A stretch of 64,000 bases of DNA from Desulfosporosinus sp. FKB (GCF_002196705.1 NZ_NADJ01000031.1:25146-89145); one strand, 5' to 3'; counted from the stretch's first letter, positions 8,974 through 18,527 are shown. Notes: a model not told the origin generated them from the sequence alone. Translations and numbers: made by a program.

Positions 8974-10347
8974 CTATTTTTGCCCCCTATTTCTCTTTTC
9001 GCGCTGCCATTGTTCCTTAATGATTTGTTGACTCCGTTCCACTGCTAAGGCTTTTGCAGGAACATTTTTTGTAATTGTTGAACCTGCGCCCGTTACGGCA
9101 TAGTCTCCCACTTCAACGGGAGCCACTAAATTCGTATTACTGCCAATAAAAGTATGGTCTCCAATTTTCGTAGGATGTTTACTGCTGCCGTCATAATTGC
9201 AGGTAATCGTACCTGCCCCAATATTTGCAGACTTTCCAACCTGCGCGTCACCTATATAACTCAAGTGAGGGACTTTAGCCCCTGCTTCTATTTTACTATT
9301 TTTAATTTCGACAAAATCTCCAACCTTTACATCTGCCTCCAGGCTTGTACCCGGCCGTAAATACGCAAAAGGCCCAATGTGACAACGCACGCCAATATTC
9401 GCATTTTTGGCAACCGTATAGGTTACTTCAGAACCACTTCCTACCTCACAGTTTTCCAACGTTGTCTGAGGACCAATTACAGCATCTTCCTGGACCTTGG
9501 TGTTTCCCAAAAGACGGGTGAAAGGCAGGATAGTGACATCCTGGGATAGCCTTACATCAATATCAATAAATGTGGAAGCAGGGTCAACGATCGTTACTCC
9601 CTCTGCCATCCAATGCTCAAGATTGCGCTCGCGCAGAATCCTTTCTGCCTCTGCCAGCTGGCTCCTGCTATTAATCCCCAGCGCTTCATGAGAATCTTCG
9701 GTGCAATAGGTCAGTATTCGTTCTCCTTGCTTTAAAAAGATATCAAAAACATCGGTAAGATAATATTCTCCTTGAGCATTTTTAGGAGTAATTTTTGCCA
9801 AAGCATCTTTGAGCGCTGATCCTCTGAAGCAATAGGTACCGGTGTTAATTTCCTTAATTAAGCGTTCAACAGGAGTTGCGTCTTTTTCCTCGACAATCCT
9901 CACAAGTTGATCACCATCTTTAAGGACCCGCCCATAACCAAACGGCTGATCTAAATAAGCCGTTAAGACAGTAGCACAGGCTTCCCCATCTTGATGCAAT
10001 TTTAAGAGAGCTTGAAGTGACTCGGGTTTAAGTAACGGCTGATCTCCGCTTAGAACAAGTACCGTTTGAGCGCCTTCCAAATAGGGCAAAGCTTGCATGA
10101 TAGCGTGTCCTGTTCCCATTTGTTCAGTTTGAACTACTATCTCTGCGCGTTCTTGAACTTTGGCCGCAACAGCCTCACGGCCATGTCCGACAATCACGAA
10201 AGGTCGTTCAATCCCAACTTGGTTGGCCACGTCCAAGACATGTTCAATGAGCGGTTTCCCTGCTAATGAATGCATGACCTTTGGCAATTTTGATCGCATT
10301 CTTGTTCCTTTTCCAGCAGCCATGATCACCGCTACCAAATCAGGCAT
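8974..10347 (-). CDS. glmU: Bifunctional N-acetylglucosamine-1-phosphate uridyltransferase/glucosamine-1-phosphate acetyltransferase
   Basis: Catalyses the last two steps to UDP-GlcNAc, precursor of peptidoglycan. The 457-aa protein has an N-terminal nucleotidyltransferase domain ([17 protein letters not shown] near 10-28, SGDQPLL) and a C-terminal left-handed beta-helix acetyltransferase (about 250-457, repeated hexapeptides, with the segment [13 protein letters not shown] and [11 protein letters not shown] typical of GlmU). Length and domain order are normal. It is the first gene of a glmU-prs pair, 210 bp downstream of the spoVG stop codon and beyond the spoVG terminator, so it needs its own promoter. 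Confidence 0.98.
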   Translation of the reverse strand: MPDLVAVIMAAGKGTRMRSKLPKVMHSLAGKPLIEHVLDVANQVGIERPFVIVGHGREAVAAKVQERAEIVVQTEQMGTGHAIMQALPYLEGAQTVLVLSGDQPLLKPESLQALLKLHQDGEACATVLTAYLDQPFGYGRVLKDGDQLVRIVEEKDATPVERLIKEINTGTYCFRGSALKDALAKITPKNAQGEYYLTDVFDIFLKQGERILTYCTEDSHEALGINSRSQLAEAERILRERNLEHWMAEGVTIVDPASTFIDIDVRLSQDVTILPFTRLLGNTKVQEDAVIGPQTTLENCEVGSGSEVTYTVAKNANIGVRCHIGPFAYLRPGTSLEADVKVGDFVEIKNSKIEAGAKVPHLSYIGDAQVGKSANIGAGTITCNYDGSSKHPTKIGDHTFIGSNTNLVAPVEVGDYAVTGAGSTITKNVPAKALAVERSQQIIKEQWQREKRNRGQK

Positions 10348-10512
10348 GTCTATTCGCCTCCAATTTAGTTTAACCTCTACAGAATTTTACATTCCAAAAG
10401 TTCTTTATTCGTCAAATATGCCCAAAATCCTTTTTTAATACAACGATATATCAAAAAGAAAACGTATAGCTCGAGTATACAGACTTTTCAAAAATCCGCT
10501 TTCTTTTTGCCC

Positions 10513-10542
10513 AACAAAAAAAGAAGACCCCAAGGTCTCCTT
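10513..10542 (-). terminator. Rho-independent terminator after spoVG
   Basis: A 9-bp stem with one G-U pair (arms about 10522-10530 and 10535-10542) with a 4-nt loop, followed on the minus strand by seven T (A run 10515-10521). It isolates the spoVG transcript from glmU-prs. Confidence 0.85.
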
Positions 10543-10557
10543 AATCTTTTAAATTAA

Positions 10558-10812
10558 TTAGATCGCTTCTTGGTACGCTTTTAAAACAGCAGTCTGAATG
10601 ACTTCCCGTGCTGCAGCGGAAATAGGGTGAGCGATATCACGAAATTCTCCCTCAGGTGTTTTTCGGCTAGGCATCGCAACAAAGATACCATTCATCCCTT
10701 CGACTACTTTGACATCATGCACAACAAACGCATTATCAAAGGTCACGGAAACCACTGCCTTCATCTTACCTTCCGTGTTAATCTTTCGAACCCTCACATC
10801 AGTAATATTCAT
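10558..10812 (-). CDS. spoVG: Septation/sporulation regulator SpoVG
   Basis: Small nucleic-acid-binding protein (84 aa) that affects asymmetric septation and post-transcriptional regulation in several Firmicutes. The start [20 protein letters not shown] and the segment [21 protein letters not shown] are diagnostic of the family. The ATG at 10812 is preceded by AAGGGTGGTGA. It lies between purR and glmU as in B. subtilis, but the ridA-like yabJ gene that normally precedes spoVG is missing. A sigma-H-type promoter lies 46-73 bp upstream of the start and a strong terminator downstream, so it is probably monocistronic and induced on entry to sporulation. Confidence 0.97.
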   Translation of the reverse strand: MNITDVRVRKINTEGKMKAVVSVTFDNAFVVHDVKVVEGMNGIFVAMPSRKTPEGEFRDIAHPISAAAREVIQTAVLKAYQEAI

Positions 10813-10857
10813 TATGAATCACCACCCTTCCCTTTGCTTTCCAGGTCTGTCCATAAT

Positions 10858-10885
10858 GTTATTCTCTGCATGGTAAAAAAATCCT
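10858..10885 (-). promoter_or_regulatory. Sigma-H-type promoter of spoVG
   Basis: On the minus strand AGGATTT (10885-10879) and AGAATAAC (10865-10858) are separated by 13 nt. From memory, the sigma-H consensus is AGGAWWT and RGAAT, and the well-known B. subtilis spoVG promoter has the same spacing. It lies in the purR-spoVG gap, 46 bp before the spoVG start. Confidence 0.75.
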
Positions 10886-10909
10886 GCCTGCAATTCGGGA
10901 AAATTTTGA

Positions 10910-11758
10910 TTAGGTTGAATAATTGCCTAATATTTTATCGAATAGTAAATCATCAGGGACTATAGTTGACTTTCCGCTGTTCAGATCGAGTTCGCGCAGC
11001 TTCAAAAGTGATAAATACCCATCGACAAGCTTCGCCTCAGAGGTTATTTGAGTTTCTACCAAAACTCCGATACCGATAACATCTGCCTCAAATTCGTGCA
11101 TTAGATTCTTAATGCCTAAGGCAGTACCTCCTGCTTTCATAAAATCGTCAATCACCAGAACTTTTCGTCTGGGATCCAGTGCCCTGCGTGACAGGGACAT
11201 GGTCTGAATACGACGAGATGATCCGGAAACATAATTAATACTTACCGAGGACCCCTCAGTTACTTTATTTCCCGTACGAATAACCACCATGGGCAAGCCG
11301 AGGGCTTCTGCTGTTACCAGGGCCAAAGGAATACCCTTTGTTTCAATGGTAACGACAACTTCAGGTTCTTTCTCTCTGAAAGCACTTGCAAAAATCAGTC
11401 CCAGTGGGCGAAGAACTGCCGGATTATAAAGGAGATCAGTCATATAAAGGAAACCACCCGCTAAGATCCTTTCTTTCTCGCTAAGCCGCTGTGCCAGGCT
11501 GCTTAAAAAGTGAGCCGCTTCTTTTCCCGAAATTTCCGGAATATAACGCACCCCGCCTGCTGCTCCGGAAATAGTTTCCAAACGGCCTTGTCCGGAAAGC
11601 TGAAAACTCCCTTTAACCGCCATAAGATCCTCACTAATGGTAGATTTTGCAGTACCAAATCGTTCTGCAAACAAGGTCAGTGGAGTCAGAACATTCGGGT
11701 TTGCCATTAATAATTGGGTGATAGCCACCATACGTTCCGCTCGTTTCATCTTTTCCAC
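10910..11758 (-). CDS. purR: Purine operon repressor PurR
   Basis: Transcriptional repressor of purine synthesis genes whose DNA binding is relieved by PRPP. The 282-aa protein has an N-terminal winged helix (about 5-75, ITQLLMANPNVLTPLTLFAE) and a C-terminal phosphoribosyltransferase-like effector domain with the PRPP loop VLVIDDFMKAGGTALG near 203-218. Length is normal. It is 2 bp downstream of the GntR gene and follows ispE at short distance, forming an ispE-gntR-purR transcription unit. In B. subtilis, ispE and purR are adjacent, so the GntR gene is an insertion in the conserved order. Confidence 0.97.
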   Translation of the reverse strand: MEKMKRAERMVAITQLLMANPNVLTPLTLFAERFGTAKSTISEDLMAVKGSFQLSGQGRLETISGAAGGVRYIPEISGKEAAHFLSSLAQRLSEKERILAGGFLYMTDLLYNPAVLRPLGLIFASAFREKEPEVVVTIETKGIPLALVTAEALGLPMVVIRTGNKVTEGSSVSINYVSGSSRRIQTMSLSRRALDPRRKVLVIDDFMKAGGTALGIKNLMHEFEADVIGIGVLVETQITSEAKLVDGYLSLLKLRELDLNSGKSTIVPDDLLFDKILGNYST

Positions 11759-11760
11759 AA

Positions 11761-12456
11761 TTATTGGTCCGCCTTACCGGGATCGTTGTTAATTCTTAAA
11801 GTCTCAAACATAACATTCTCGGCAGTCACGATATGAGCCATGGCCAGTGCTTGGGCCTCTTCACTGTTGTGATTTCTTAAGGCTTCCACAATCATGCGAT
11901 GTTCTTCGATAGCATCCTTGTTTCGACCGGGAACTGCCAAAGAAGTTGCCCGAAAGCGTTGAATTTGTTCGCGCAAATTCGCCAGGATCTGAATTAAACG
12001 TTCGTTGCGGCTTGCTTTATAAACAAGGGCGTGAAAATCCGTGTCCGATTTAACAATTTGTTCTAAATCTATCTCGCCTTCATTCACCCGGTAAAATAAT
12101 GCCTGCTCCATTTGTTCTAATTCTTCATCAGTAACCCGCTCCGCGGCCAAGCCTGCCGCCAGGCCCTCCAGGGCTGAGCGTATTTCAAAAACATCCGCAA
12201 CGTCTTTGAGGGAAACTCCCGCTACATAGGCACCTTTCCGAGGAATCATAACGACGAAATTTTCCAGCTCCAATTTGCGTATAGCTTCGCGCACAGGGGT
12301 TCTGCTGACACCCATTTCTTCAGCCAGCTGAATTTCCATTAATCTCTCCCCAGGTTCAAGGACTCCATTAAGAATAGCCTCCCGCATAGACTCAAAAACA
12401 ATCTCCCGCAAAGGTTTATAACCATCAAGCACTACTGGTAACAATCGTTTTTCCAT
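11761..12456 (-). CDS. GntR family transcriptional regulator, FadR/FCD subfamily
   Basis: A 231-aa DNA-binding protein: N-terminal winged helix-turn-helix (about 15-80, ILNGVLEPGERLMEIQLAEE and MGVSRTPVREAIRKLE, the GntR recognition signature) followed by an all-helical FCD ligand-binding domain (about 90-215, FEIRSALEGLAAGLAAERVT and conserved His and Asp positions such as DTDFHALVYKAS). FCD regulators usually sense organic acids and often bind a metal. The effector cannot be predicted, because the flanking ispE and purR genes are housekeeping. Its tight packing between them (20 bp and 2 bp) suggests constitutive co-transcription. Confidence 0.9.
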   Translation of the reverse strand: MEKRLLPVVLDGYKPLREIVFESMREAILNGVLEPGERLMEIQLAEEMGVSRTPVREAIRKLELENFVVMIPRKGAYVAGVSLKDVADVFEIRSALEGLAAGLAAERVTDEELEQMEQALFYRVNEGEIDLEQIVKSDTDFHALVYKASRNERLIQILANLREQIQRFRATSLAVPGRNKDAIEEHRMIVEALRNHNSEEAQALAMAHIVTAENVMFETLRINNDPGKADQ

Positions 12457-12476
12457 TTAACAGCTCCCCTTTCACA

Positions 12477-13343
12477 CTAAATTGGTTCACTACCTACAGT
12501 TTTAGTCACCCAAACGTTTTTGCAGCCTCTTTTTCTCATTTTTTCGGCAACATTTCGTGCATGTCCTTCGTCTTTAGCAATCCCAAAAACGCTCGATCCG
12601 CTGCCTGACATTAAAGCCCCACAACATTTCTCTTCCAGCAATTGCTGCTTAAGTTCGGAAATCTCCGGAACCATTAGAATCGAAGCACTCTCTAAATCAT
12701 TAGCTAACAACGCTGCAATCTGCTGTGGCGACGATTCCTTTAATGCTTTCTGCCAATCCGATCTCGAGAGAAATCCACGTTTACCCTCTTCGTCAAACCT
12801 TCGATAAGCTTCCCCAGTATTCACGCCTAGCGTTGGTTTAACCAAAACCAGGTCGATATTAGGAACATTTGGCATTAATTCAAGCTGTTCCCCGCGTCCC
12901 GTAGCCCACATGGTTCCGCCTCTAAGACAGAAGGCCACATCGGCGCCACACTCCCCTGCGAGGTCTAACAGTTTTTCCGCTGTCAAAGGGTTATTATAAA
13001 GTTGATTCAATAGCCGGAATGTCGCCGCCGCATCGCTGCTCCCGCCGGCTAAACCGGCCTGAATTGGAATTTTTTTGTCAATATCAATTTCTACACCATC
13101 TGAGAACCCAAGCTCCCTGAAAAATAATTCGGCAGCCATATACGCGAGATTTCCTCTGCCGCTTAGCTCTCCACAGTGACACGTTATAGTCTCACCCCTA
13201 CGCCTCACCTGTACAATGTCATGTAAATCAATCGATTGCATTACACTTTGAAGTTCATGATATCCATCATCCCTGATTCCTAGAACCGCTAAGGCAAAAT
13301 TTATCTTAGCATAAGCGAACGTTGTAAGGGAAGGATGTTTCAT
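12477..13343 (-). CDS. ispE: 4-diphosphocytidyl-2-C-methyl-D-erythritol kinase
   Basis: GHMP kinase of the MEP isoprenoid pathway: phosphorylates CDP-ME at the 2-hydroxyl. The protein of 288 aa carries the GHMP ATP-binding loop PIQAGLAGGSSDAAATF (about 91-107), the N-terminal AYAKINFAL motif and the C-terminal MSGSGSSVFGI motif. I prefer the ATG at 13343 (MKHPSL) over the one four codons upstream, because the GGAG ribosome site would otherwise touch the start codon. Gene order ispE-(gntR)-purR matches B. subtilis apart from the regulator. A terminator lies upstream, separating it from cphA. Confidence 0.97.
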   Translation of the reverse strand: MKHPSLTTFAYAKINFALAVLGIRDDGYHELQSVMQSIDLHDIVQVRRRGETITCHCGELSGRGNLAYMAAELFFRELGFSDGVEIDIDKKIPIQAGLAGGSSDAAATFRLLNQLYNNPLTAEKLLDLAGECGADVAFCLRGGTMWATGRGEQLELMPNVPNIDLVLVKPTLGVNTGEAYRRFDEEGKRGFLSRSDWQKALKESSPQQIAALLANDLESASILMVPEISELKQQLLEEKCCGALMSGSGSSVFGIAKDEGHARNVAEKMRKRGCKNVWVTKTVGSEPI

Positions 13344-13429
13344 TACTATAACCATCTCCGAACGTTAGGAATGCATTTCCTTTTATTATACATGTTTTCT
13401 CGAAGGATTCCAGCATTCTCTCATGAATC

Positions 13430-13463
13430 AAAAAGAAAAGAAGCGAGGGACATCCCATCGCTC
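13430..13463 (-). terminator. Rho-independent terminator after cphA
   Basis: Imperfect stem formed by AGCGA and GGGA pairing with TCCC and TCGCT (13442-13462, one bulged base). On the minus strand it is followed by TTCTTTTCTTTTT. It sits between the cphA stop and the ispE start. Confidence 0.75.
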
Positions 13464-13499
13464 CATGATTTGCACAGCTTAATTTTTATTTTTTAACGA

Positions 13500-16151
13500 T
13501 TAACCTCCGACCGCCAACTCATGGGTGATAGATTTTTGGCTTTCAGTTTGCAGCTCCAATCTCCGCTGAATTTCTTCTTCAATCGGTTCAAGATGTTCAT
13601 AAAACATGACAAAGGTATCTCCGGATTTACAACTATCGAGACCTTGCTTAAATGCTTCAATCTCGGGCAGAACTATCATAATTTTATTTTTATCCATTCC
13701 GGAACGAACCGCTTCATCATAAAGGATATTAGCAATCTCTCCGGGTTTTCGTCCCCGTAAGTCTGTATCCTCGCGAATCACAAGCCGATTAAAACCTTGA
13801 GCGGCAACCCTGCCAACTTCGCGCACCAGCTCATCGGGACGGTCGCCCGGAACGGTAATACACCCTACTAAGGAGTTATTACGGCTAAGTTGTTTTAGGG
13901 TCTTACATACTTCCTGAATTCCGGCGGCATTATGTCCATAATCAATAACAGCTTGAACCCCGTTTAACTCGTAAAGATTTAAACGTCCCCGGTTGCAATT
14001 TATATCTGAAGAGAATGTTTTTAAAGAATTTCGTATGGTTACAGCGCCTAACCCTAAAGCCCACCCTGCTGCAACTGCCGCTAACGCGTTTTGGAGGTTA
14101 TGTTTCGCCTTTCCATCCCATGTAACCGGAAGCTGTTTTACTGAACAGATTCGAGAACTTTCTGAGCCCTGACAAAGTACAATCATTCCGCGTATGACGA
14201 AGACAGCTGTTCCGCCTAAACCCAGGTGTTTTCGAACATGACTATTACCCTTCTCTGTACTGAATAAAATAACTCGTCCCTGTGTGCGTTTAGCCATAGC
14301 AACAACCTGGGGATCATCAGCATTTAATACAACATAACTATGTGGTTTAACGACCTCTGCGACAAGACTCTTGACATGGGCAATATCCTCAAGAGTTTCG
14401 ATTCCATACTGGCCGAGATGATCTATTGAAACATTGGTGATGACCGCGACATCAGCATAGTCGTAACCTAAACCTGCCCGCAGTATTCCTCCCCGTGCGG
14501 TTTCCAGAACTGCCACCTGGACATCCGGATGCCTTAAGACAATCCTGGCGCTTTCCGGTCCTGTCATATCCCCTTTGATCCATAATTTTTGCTTAAAATA
14601 AATGCCATCTGTTGAAGTCATACCTACCTGAAGCTGTTGGTCACTCAGCATTTTGCTGATCATACGAGTTGTTGTGGTTTTCCCATTGGTACCAGTAATG
14701 GCGATTATGGGAATTCTCCCGTTTCCTGTTGGCATGATATGGTCAAGAATAGCCTTTCCAACGTCTCGAGATTGACCGATACTTGGAAAATGGTGCATGC
14801 GAATACCTGGTGCTGCGTTAACTTCAATAATATGCCCATTATTATTTCGATAGGACTCTTCTATATCTTCGATAACTATGTCTACCCCTGCAACGTCCAA
14901 CCCAATTAATCGAGCAGCATGTACGGCTAACTCGACATTATCAGGATGGACCCGATCTGTCACATCCAGCGCTATACCTCCGGTACTGAGATTAGCACTA
15001 TCCCGCAAATAAACAATCTCTCCCAAGGACGGAATGGTGGAGGTAGTCATTTGTTTTTGAGATAGTGTTAGAAGTACTACAGGATCAATCTTAATTTTCG
15101 TTAAAGCTTTCTCATGATCATCCCCACGCTGTGGATCCTGGTTAATCTTATCTACTAATTCTGCAATGGTTGATACCCCGTCACCTGCCACATGTGCCGG
15201 AATTCTCTGGGCTGCAGCTATCAAACGATCTCCCACAACGACTAAGCGATAATGTTGTCCGGAAATATATTCCTCAACGATAACCCATTCTCCATAATTC
15301 TGAGCAACCTTAAAGGCAGCTTTAACTTCACTGGCACCTGGGAGCTGTAAAGTAACCCCCTTTCCTTGATTACCTCGCAAAGGCTTGATCACTACAGTGG
15401 TATTCATTTCAAGAAAGGCCTGTACAGCATCTTCTTCCGTGTTAACGATTACTCCCCAGGGAACCGGAATTCCTCCTTCACTAAGGATCTTCTTCGTTAA
15501 TTCTTTATCACAGGCGATATCTACCCCAATACTTGAAGTTTCTCCGGTAACGGTCGCCTGAATCCGTCGTTGATTGCGGCCATAACCCAATTGGAGCAAG
15601 CTGCCGCCATTTAAACGGCATACAGGAATACTCCGCTCTTGGCAAGCATTTACAATCATTTGCGTTGAAACTCCAAGTTTATAGTCATCCATTACCTTTT
15701 GAATTCTCCGAATTGCCTCCGAAACATTATAGCTTCCGTTCTTCAAAAGAGTTTCAACTAAAGCAAATCCTTGGCGAAAGGCTTCAATTGCCCCCTCTTT
15801 TGCTTCATAGTTAAAAATAATTTCATAACAACCCGGTTCTTCGAGGACAGCCATTGTTTTTCCGTATTTAACAGTTTGCCCCGCTTGGGTCAGCAATTCA
15901 ATAGTTACGTGCTCAATCACATGTCCTATTAAAGTGCCTTCATGCAAACGCTCTAAAAAGCCTCCCGGTTTCCCTCTGGAGCAATAGTGCTCACCTAATG
16001 ATGGCAGCGTTTGGGTAAGACGAGAAGAAAAATCTCCTAACTCATTACTGAAGCGTTCCTTCCATTCTTGGAGATCCACAATCGCTCGAATAATTGGCCG
16101 ATGGCAGTAAACATTAGCCCCTTCGATCGCTTGGATTTCTCTTATCTCCAT
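13500..16151 (-). CDS. cphA: Cyanophycin synthetase
   Basis: Polymerises aspartate and arginine into the storage polymer cyanophycin, using ATP. The 883-aa protein has the full CphA architecture: an N-terminal domain (1-160, including GTLIGHVIEHVTIELLTQAG), an ATP-grasp module (about 200-470, with VIKPLRGNQGKGVTLQL) that adds aspartate, and a Mur-ligase-like module (about 485-860, Walker A ITGTNGKTTTTRM near 486) that adds arginine. Length equals cyanobacterial CphA. The cyanophycinase gene lies 91 bp upstream on the same strand, so synthesis and breakdown enzymes are paired. The pair replaces the veg/sspF region found between ispE and yabG in B. subtilis. A paralogous single-substrate role, as in CphA2, is unlikely because both ATP-binding modules look intact. 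Confidence 0.95.
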   Translation of the reverse strand: MEIREIQAIEGANVYCHRPIIRAIVDLQEWKERFSNELGDFSSRLTQTLPSLGEHYCSRGKPGGFLERLHEGTLIGHVIEHVTIELLTQAGQTVKYGKTMAVLEEPGCYEIIFNYEAKEGAIEAFRQGFALVETLLKNGSYNVSEAIRRIQKVMDDYKLGVSTQMIVNACQERSIPVCRLNGGSLLQLGYGRNQRRIQATVTGETSSIGVDIACDKELTKKILSEGGIPVPWGVIVNTEEDAVQAFLEMNTTVVIKPLRGNQGKGVTLQLPGASEVKAAFKVAQNYGEWVIVEEYISGQHYRLVVVGDRLIAAAQRIPAHVAGDGVSTIAELVDKINQDPQRGDDHEKALTKIKIDPVVLLTLSQKQMTTSTIPSLGEIVYLRDSANLSTGGIALDVTDRVHPDNVELAVHAARLIGLDVAGVDIVIEDIEESYRNNNGHIIEVNAAPGIRMHHFPSIGQSRDVGKAILDHIMPTGNGRIPIIAITGTNGKTTTTRMISKMLSDQQLQVGMTSTDGIYFKQKLWIKGDMTGPESARIVLRHPDVQVAVLETARGGILRAGLGYDYADVAVITNVSIDHLGQYGIETLEDIAHVKSLVAEVVKPHSYVVLNADDPQVVAMAKRTQGRVILFSTEKGNSHVRKHLGLGGTAVFVIRGMIVLCQGSESSRICSVKQLPVTWDGKAKHNLQNALAAVAAGWALGLGAVTIRNSLKTFSSDINCNRGRLNLYELNGVQAVIDYGHNAAGIQEVCKTLKQLSRNNSLVGCITVPGDRPDELVREVGRVAAQGFNRLVIREDTDLRGRKPGEIANILYDEAVRSGMDKNKIMIVLPEIEAFKQGLDSCKSGDTFVMFYEHLEPIEEEIQRRLELQTESQKSITHELAVGG

Positions 16152-16242
16152 TATGTTGTTTTTCTCCCTTCAATAGCATGGATCATACTACAATAGTTTT
16201 AACCTTTTTTCCGTTTGGTATTCCTCACTTTAAATCAGTCCT

Positions 16243-17043
16243 TTAAAGTAAGGATTCCCTTCGTTTTAGGTCAAAACCATAACCATCGGATAGAACATGC
16301 AGCAAAATCGGACTTAAAACTAAAGACTGCCCCGGGCTTGTTTCAGAAACATTAGTTGTGGTGGAGGAAGACGCATCTGCCACCGTTACTGTATTACTGC
16401 CCACCACAGAAAACCTTGCATCATCTTGAACTAAAATTGCTGTATCTTCATCGATTCCGACTCCAAGAACATATGGGTTGTGAGATATCGCCGATAAAAG
16501 GCGCCCTATCCGTCCCCGTTGGGCAAAATGCTGATCAATAACTACAGAACGCAAAAGGCCGAGTCCCGGCGCCATTGTTAAAGAATCTTTTTTAGCAGTC
16601 CCTGCTTCGCCGCCTACGATCATCGTATCTGACATCACAGAAGCCCCTGCGCTGGTTCCTGCAATAATTACTCCGCGTTCATATAATTGTTGGAGTGTGC
16701 TTCCCAAGATAGTTCCGCCCAACAAACCGGTAATTCTTAATTGATCTCCGCCGGTAAAGAAAACTCCCGTTGAGTTTTCAAACTCCTTGCCGATCCCTCT
16801 CCTGTTGGCCTGTATGCGATCAGAAACATCGAGAACCTGTACCTCCAGCGCCCCTAATTCAAGAAATAAGGAATGATACTCATTTCCCACTTGCAAAGGC
16901 AATTCTGTCGCGGCTGTCAAAACCGTAATCCTGCTCTCCTTTCCTCCTGCTTCTTGAACAAAGCGCTTGAGAATTTTACATTCATTTTTTTTATCTTCAG
17001 CACCGCCAATGATGAGCAGCTTTCCTTCCACATGTTCTGTCAA
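16243..17043 (-). CDS. cphB: Cyanophycinase
   Basis: Serine exopeptidase of the peptidase S51 family that cuts cyanophycin to beta-Asp-Arg dipeptides. The 266-aa protein matches family length and shows the nucleophile-elbow motif AGTSAGASVMS (around 132) plus GGDQLRITGLLGGT and the downstream IDQHFAQRGRIGRLL segment conserved in CphB. No signal peptide is seen, so it acts in the cytoplasm with its substrate granules. It precedes cphA with a 91-bp gap and is probably the first gene of the unit. The start at 17043 is the first ATG and is preceded by GGAGGG. Confidence 0.95.
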   Translation of the reverse strand: MTEHVEGKLLIIGGAEDKKNECKILKRFVQEAGGKESRITVLTAATELPLQVGNEYHSLFLELGALEVQVLDVSDRIQANRRGIGKEFENSTGVFFTGGDQLRITGLLGGTILGSTLQQLYERGVIIAGTSAGASVMSDTMIVGGEAGTAKKDSLTMAPGLGLLRSVVIDQHFAQRGRIGRLLSAISHNPYVLGVGIDEDTAILVQDDARFSVVGSNTVTVADASSSTTTNVSETSPGQSLVLSPILLHVLSDGYGFDLKRRESLL

Positions 17044-17165
17044 ATAAAATCCCTCCAGTCCTTTTTATTTTCCGCCTAAAGAAGGGGTATTATGCAACGA
17101 ACATTCAAGAATCCCTTACATACCATGAACTATACCCTTTGATGAAGAAAGGAGGCATAAGATCA

Positions 17166-17504
17166 ATGTCCAGTTCTTCTCTTGTAATTCATACCCAGCG
17201 CCGTCAACTTGAGCTTTACGAAGACAACCGCCTGATAAATCGTTTTCCAATTGCCGTTGGCAAAAACGAAACTCCCACGCCCCATGGTTTCTTCTACATC
17301 GCAACTAAAGCTATGTATCCCGGAGGGGTCTTTGGCAGCCGCTGGATGGGCCTTTCTCTTCCTGAATATGGGATTCACGGCACAAATAACCCAGCCAGTA
17401 TTGGTCAAGCTGTATCTAAAGGCTGTATCCGCATGTATAACCATGATGTGGAATTTGTTTATCAACATGTAGAAATAGGAACACCTGTTAAAATTCAATC
17501 TTAG
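17166..17504 (+). CDS. L,D-transpeptidase catalytic domain protein (YkuD family)
   Basis: A 112-aa stand-alone YkuD domain. The catalytic signature is complete: HGTNNPASIG beginning with His71 and SKGCIRM with the nucleophile Cys87. These enzymes form 3-3 cross-links in peptidoglycan or transfer to non-native donors. I place the start at 17166 because AAAGGAGG lies 10 nt upstream; the longer frame would begin inside that ribosome site. There is no signal peptide, LysM domain or membrane segment, so how it reaches the wall is unclear; spore-associated YkuD proteins can also lack classical signals. It is divergent from cphB and convergent with yabG. Confidence 0.88.
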   Translation: MSSSSLVIHTQRRQLELYEDNRLINRFPIAVGKNETPTPHGFFYIATKAMYPGGVFGSRWMGLSLPEYGIHGTNNPASIGQAVSKGCIRMYNHDVEFVYQHVEIGTPVKIQS

Positions 17505-17549
17505 AACAAGGAACTATCCATTTATACAAGTTAATAAGAATGAGATTAA

Positions 17550-17592
17550 GAGAAAAGAGAGCGGACTGTTAAACAAACACAACCGCTCTCTA
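17550..17592 (-). terminator. Terminator between the L,D-transpeptidase gene and yabG
   Basis: Perfect 9-bp stem AGAGAGCGG (17556-17564) with CCGCTCTCT (17583-17591) and an 18-nt loop. The T-rich flank is on the minus-strand side (TTTTCTCTT), which fits termination of yabG; it may act weakly for the convergent gene too. Confidence 0.7.
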
Positions 17593-17597
17593 ACACA

Positions 17598-18434
17598 TTA
17601 ATAAGGACTTCTTGGATAACCTCGCCGCATTTGCCCTCGTGTCTCGATCCCGCCAACCCCGTCCGTTCCTGTGATTGTATGCATCAAGATATCTTTGACC
17701 GAGACAATTTGATCCATAGGAGTAAAGGCTATTCTCTCGACTATGAACACCGGATCAAAAGCATGAATCAACATTCTCTTCGGTGATGAGGCAAAATTTG
17801 CCCCTGCTTCCAGAATAGCCTCATAGTTGGATTGACAGGCCCCAGCGAAAATCACCAGACCATCTCGATTAGGCTGAAAGCGGCGGGCCTCTAAAACTGA
17901 CTCTACAAAATACCTCGAACTCCGATAACTGTCCAGACTATGAAAATCCTTCTTCCCACGTAAAAATCCATCATGACCAGTTAACACTAAAATATCCGTT
18001 GGATTTTCTTGCAAAATTTTGCGAATAACTTTAGGTTGTTCAACCTCACTTTTACAAATTCCCTTGGCTTCAATTCCCATTTGACGGTAGGTCCTTATAC
18101 ATTGATTTAAATACTCTTGATCCCCATCCAGCTGCAGAACCCGGCCGGGAATCTCAAAATATTCCTTTAAGTCGTCTTGTACTGCCTTTCTCTGACTTGT
18201 AAGCTTGTGTAACTTCTGATAGATCATTTTATTATCTTCTCGTTCGTAGTTCATAACTTCGACTGGACTTTTAGACACAAGATCTGAAAACGGAGCATCA
18301 GCTAGCAGTCTTAAATTAAGTCCTTTGATAATTGCTGAACGCTCGCCTTGATTACCATCAATAACATTAACGATGTGAAAATAAATATCCTGCTGATGAG
18401 AAAGTCTCGCTACAATATCCCCGACTCGAAACAT
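17598..18434 (-). CDS. yabG: Sporulation-specific protease YabG
   Basis: Mother-cell peptidase that processes spore coat proteins late in sporulation. The 278-aa protein begins MFRVGDIVARLSHQQDIYF and contains the family segments DILVLTGHDGF and VIFAGACQSNYEAILEAGANFASSPKRML (given here only to mark the region about 180-215). Length is near that of B. subtilis YabG. The ATG follows GGAAGGAGGGGAG. Upstream there is a CATAAGATA element resembling a sigma-K -10 box, but I cannot assign a -35 with confidence. It is divergent from the glycosyltransferase gene. In B. subtilis veg follows this locus; it is absent here. Confidence 0.95.
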   Translation of the reverse strand: MFRVGDIVARLSHQQDIYFHIVNVIDGNQGERSAIIKGLNLRLLADAPFSDLVSKSPVEVMNYEREDNKMIYQKLHKLTSQRKAVQDDLKEYFEIPGRVLQLDGDQEYLNQCIRTYRQMGIEAKGICKSEVEQPKVIRKILQENPTDILVLTGHDGFLRGKKDFHSLDSYRSSRYFVESVLEARRFQPNRDGLVIFAGACQSNYEAILEAGANFASSPKRMLIHAFDPVFIVERIAFTPMDQIVSVKDILMHTITGTDGVGGIETRGQMRRGYPRSPY

Positions 18435-18527
18435 GGACTCCCCTCCTTCCCCTTTTCGCTATATCTTATGTCGCATACCAGCAAACGACATATACTATAA
18501 CTAGTAAATCCCAAAGGAGGAGCAAGG

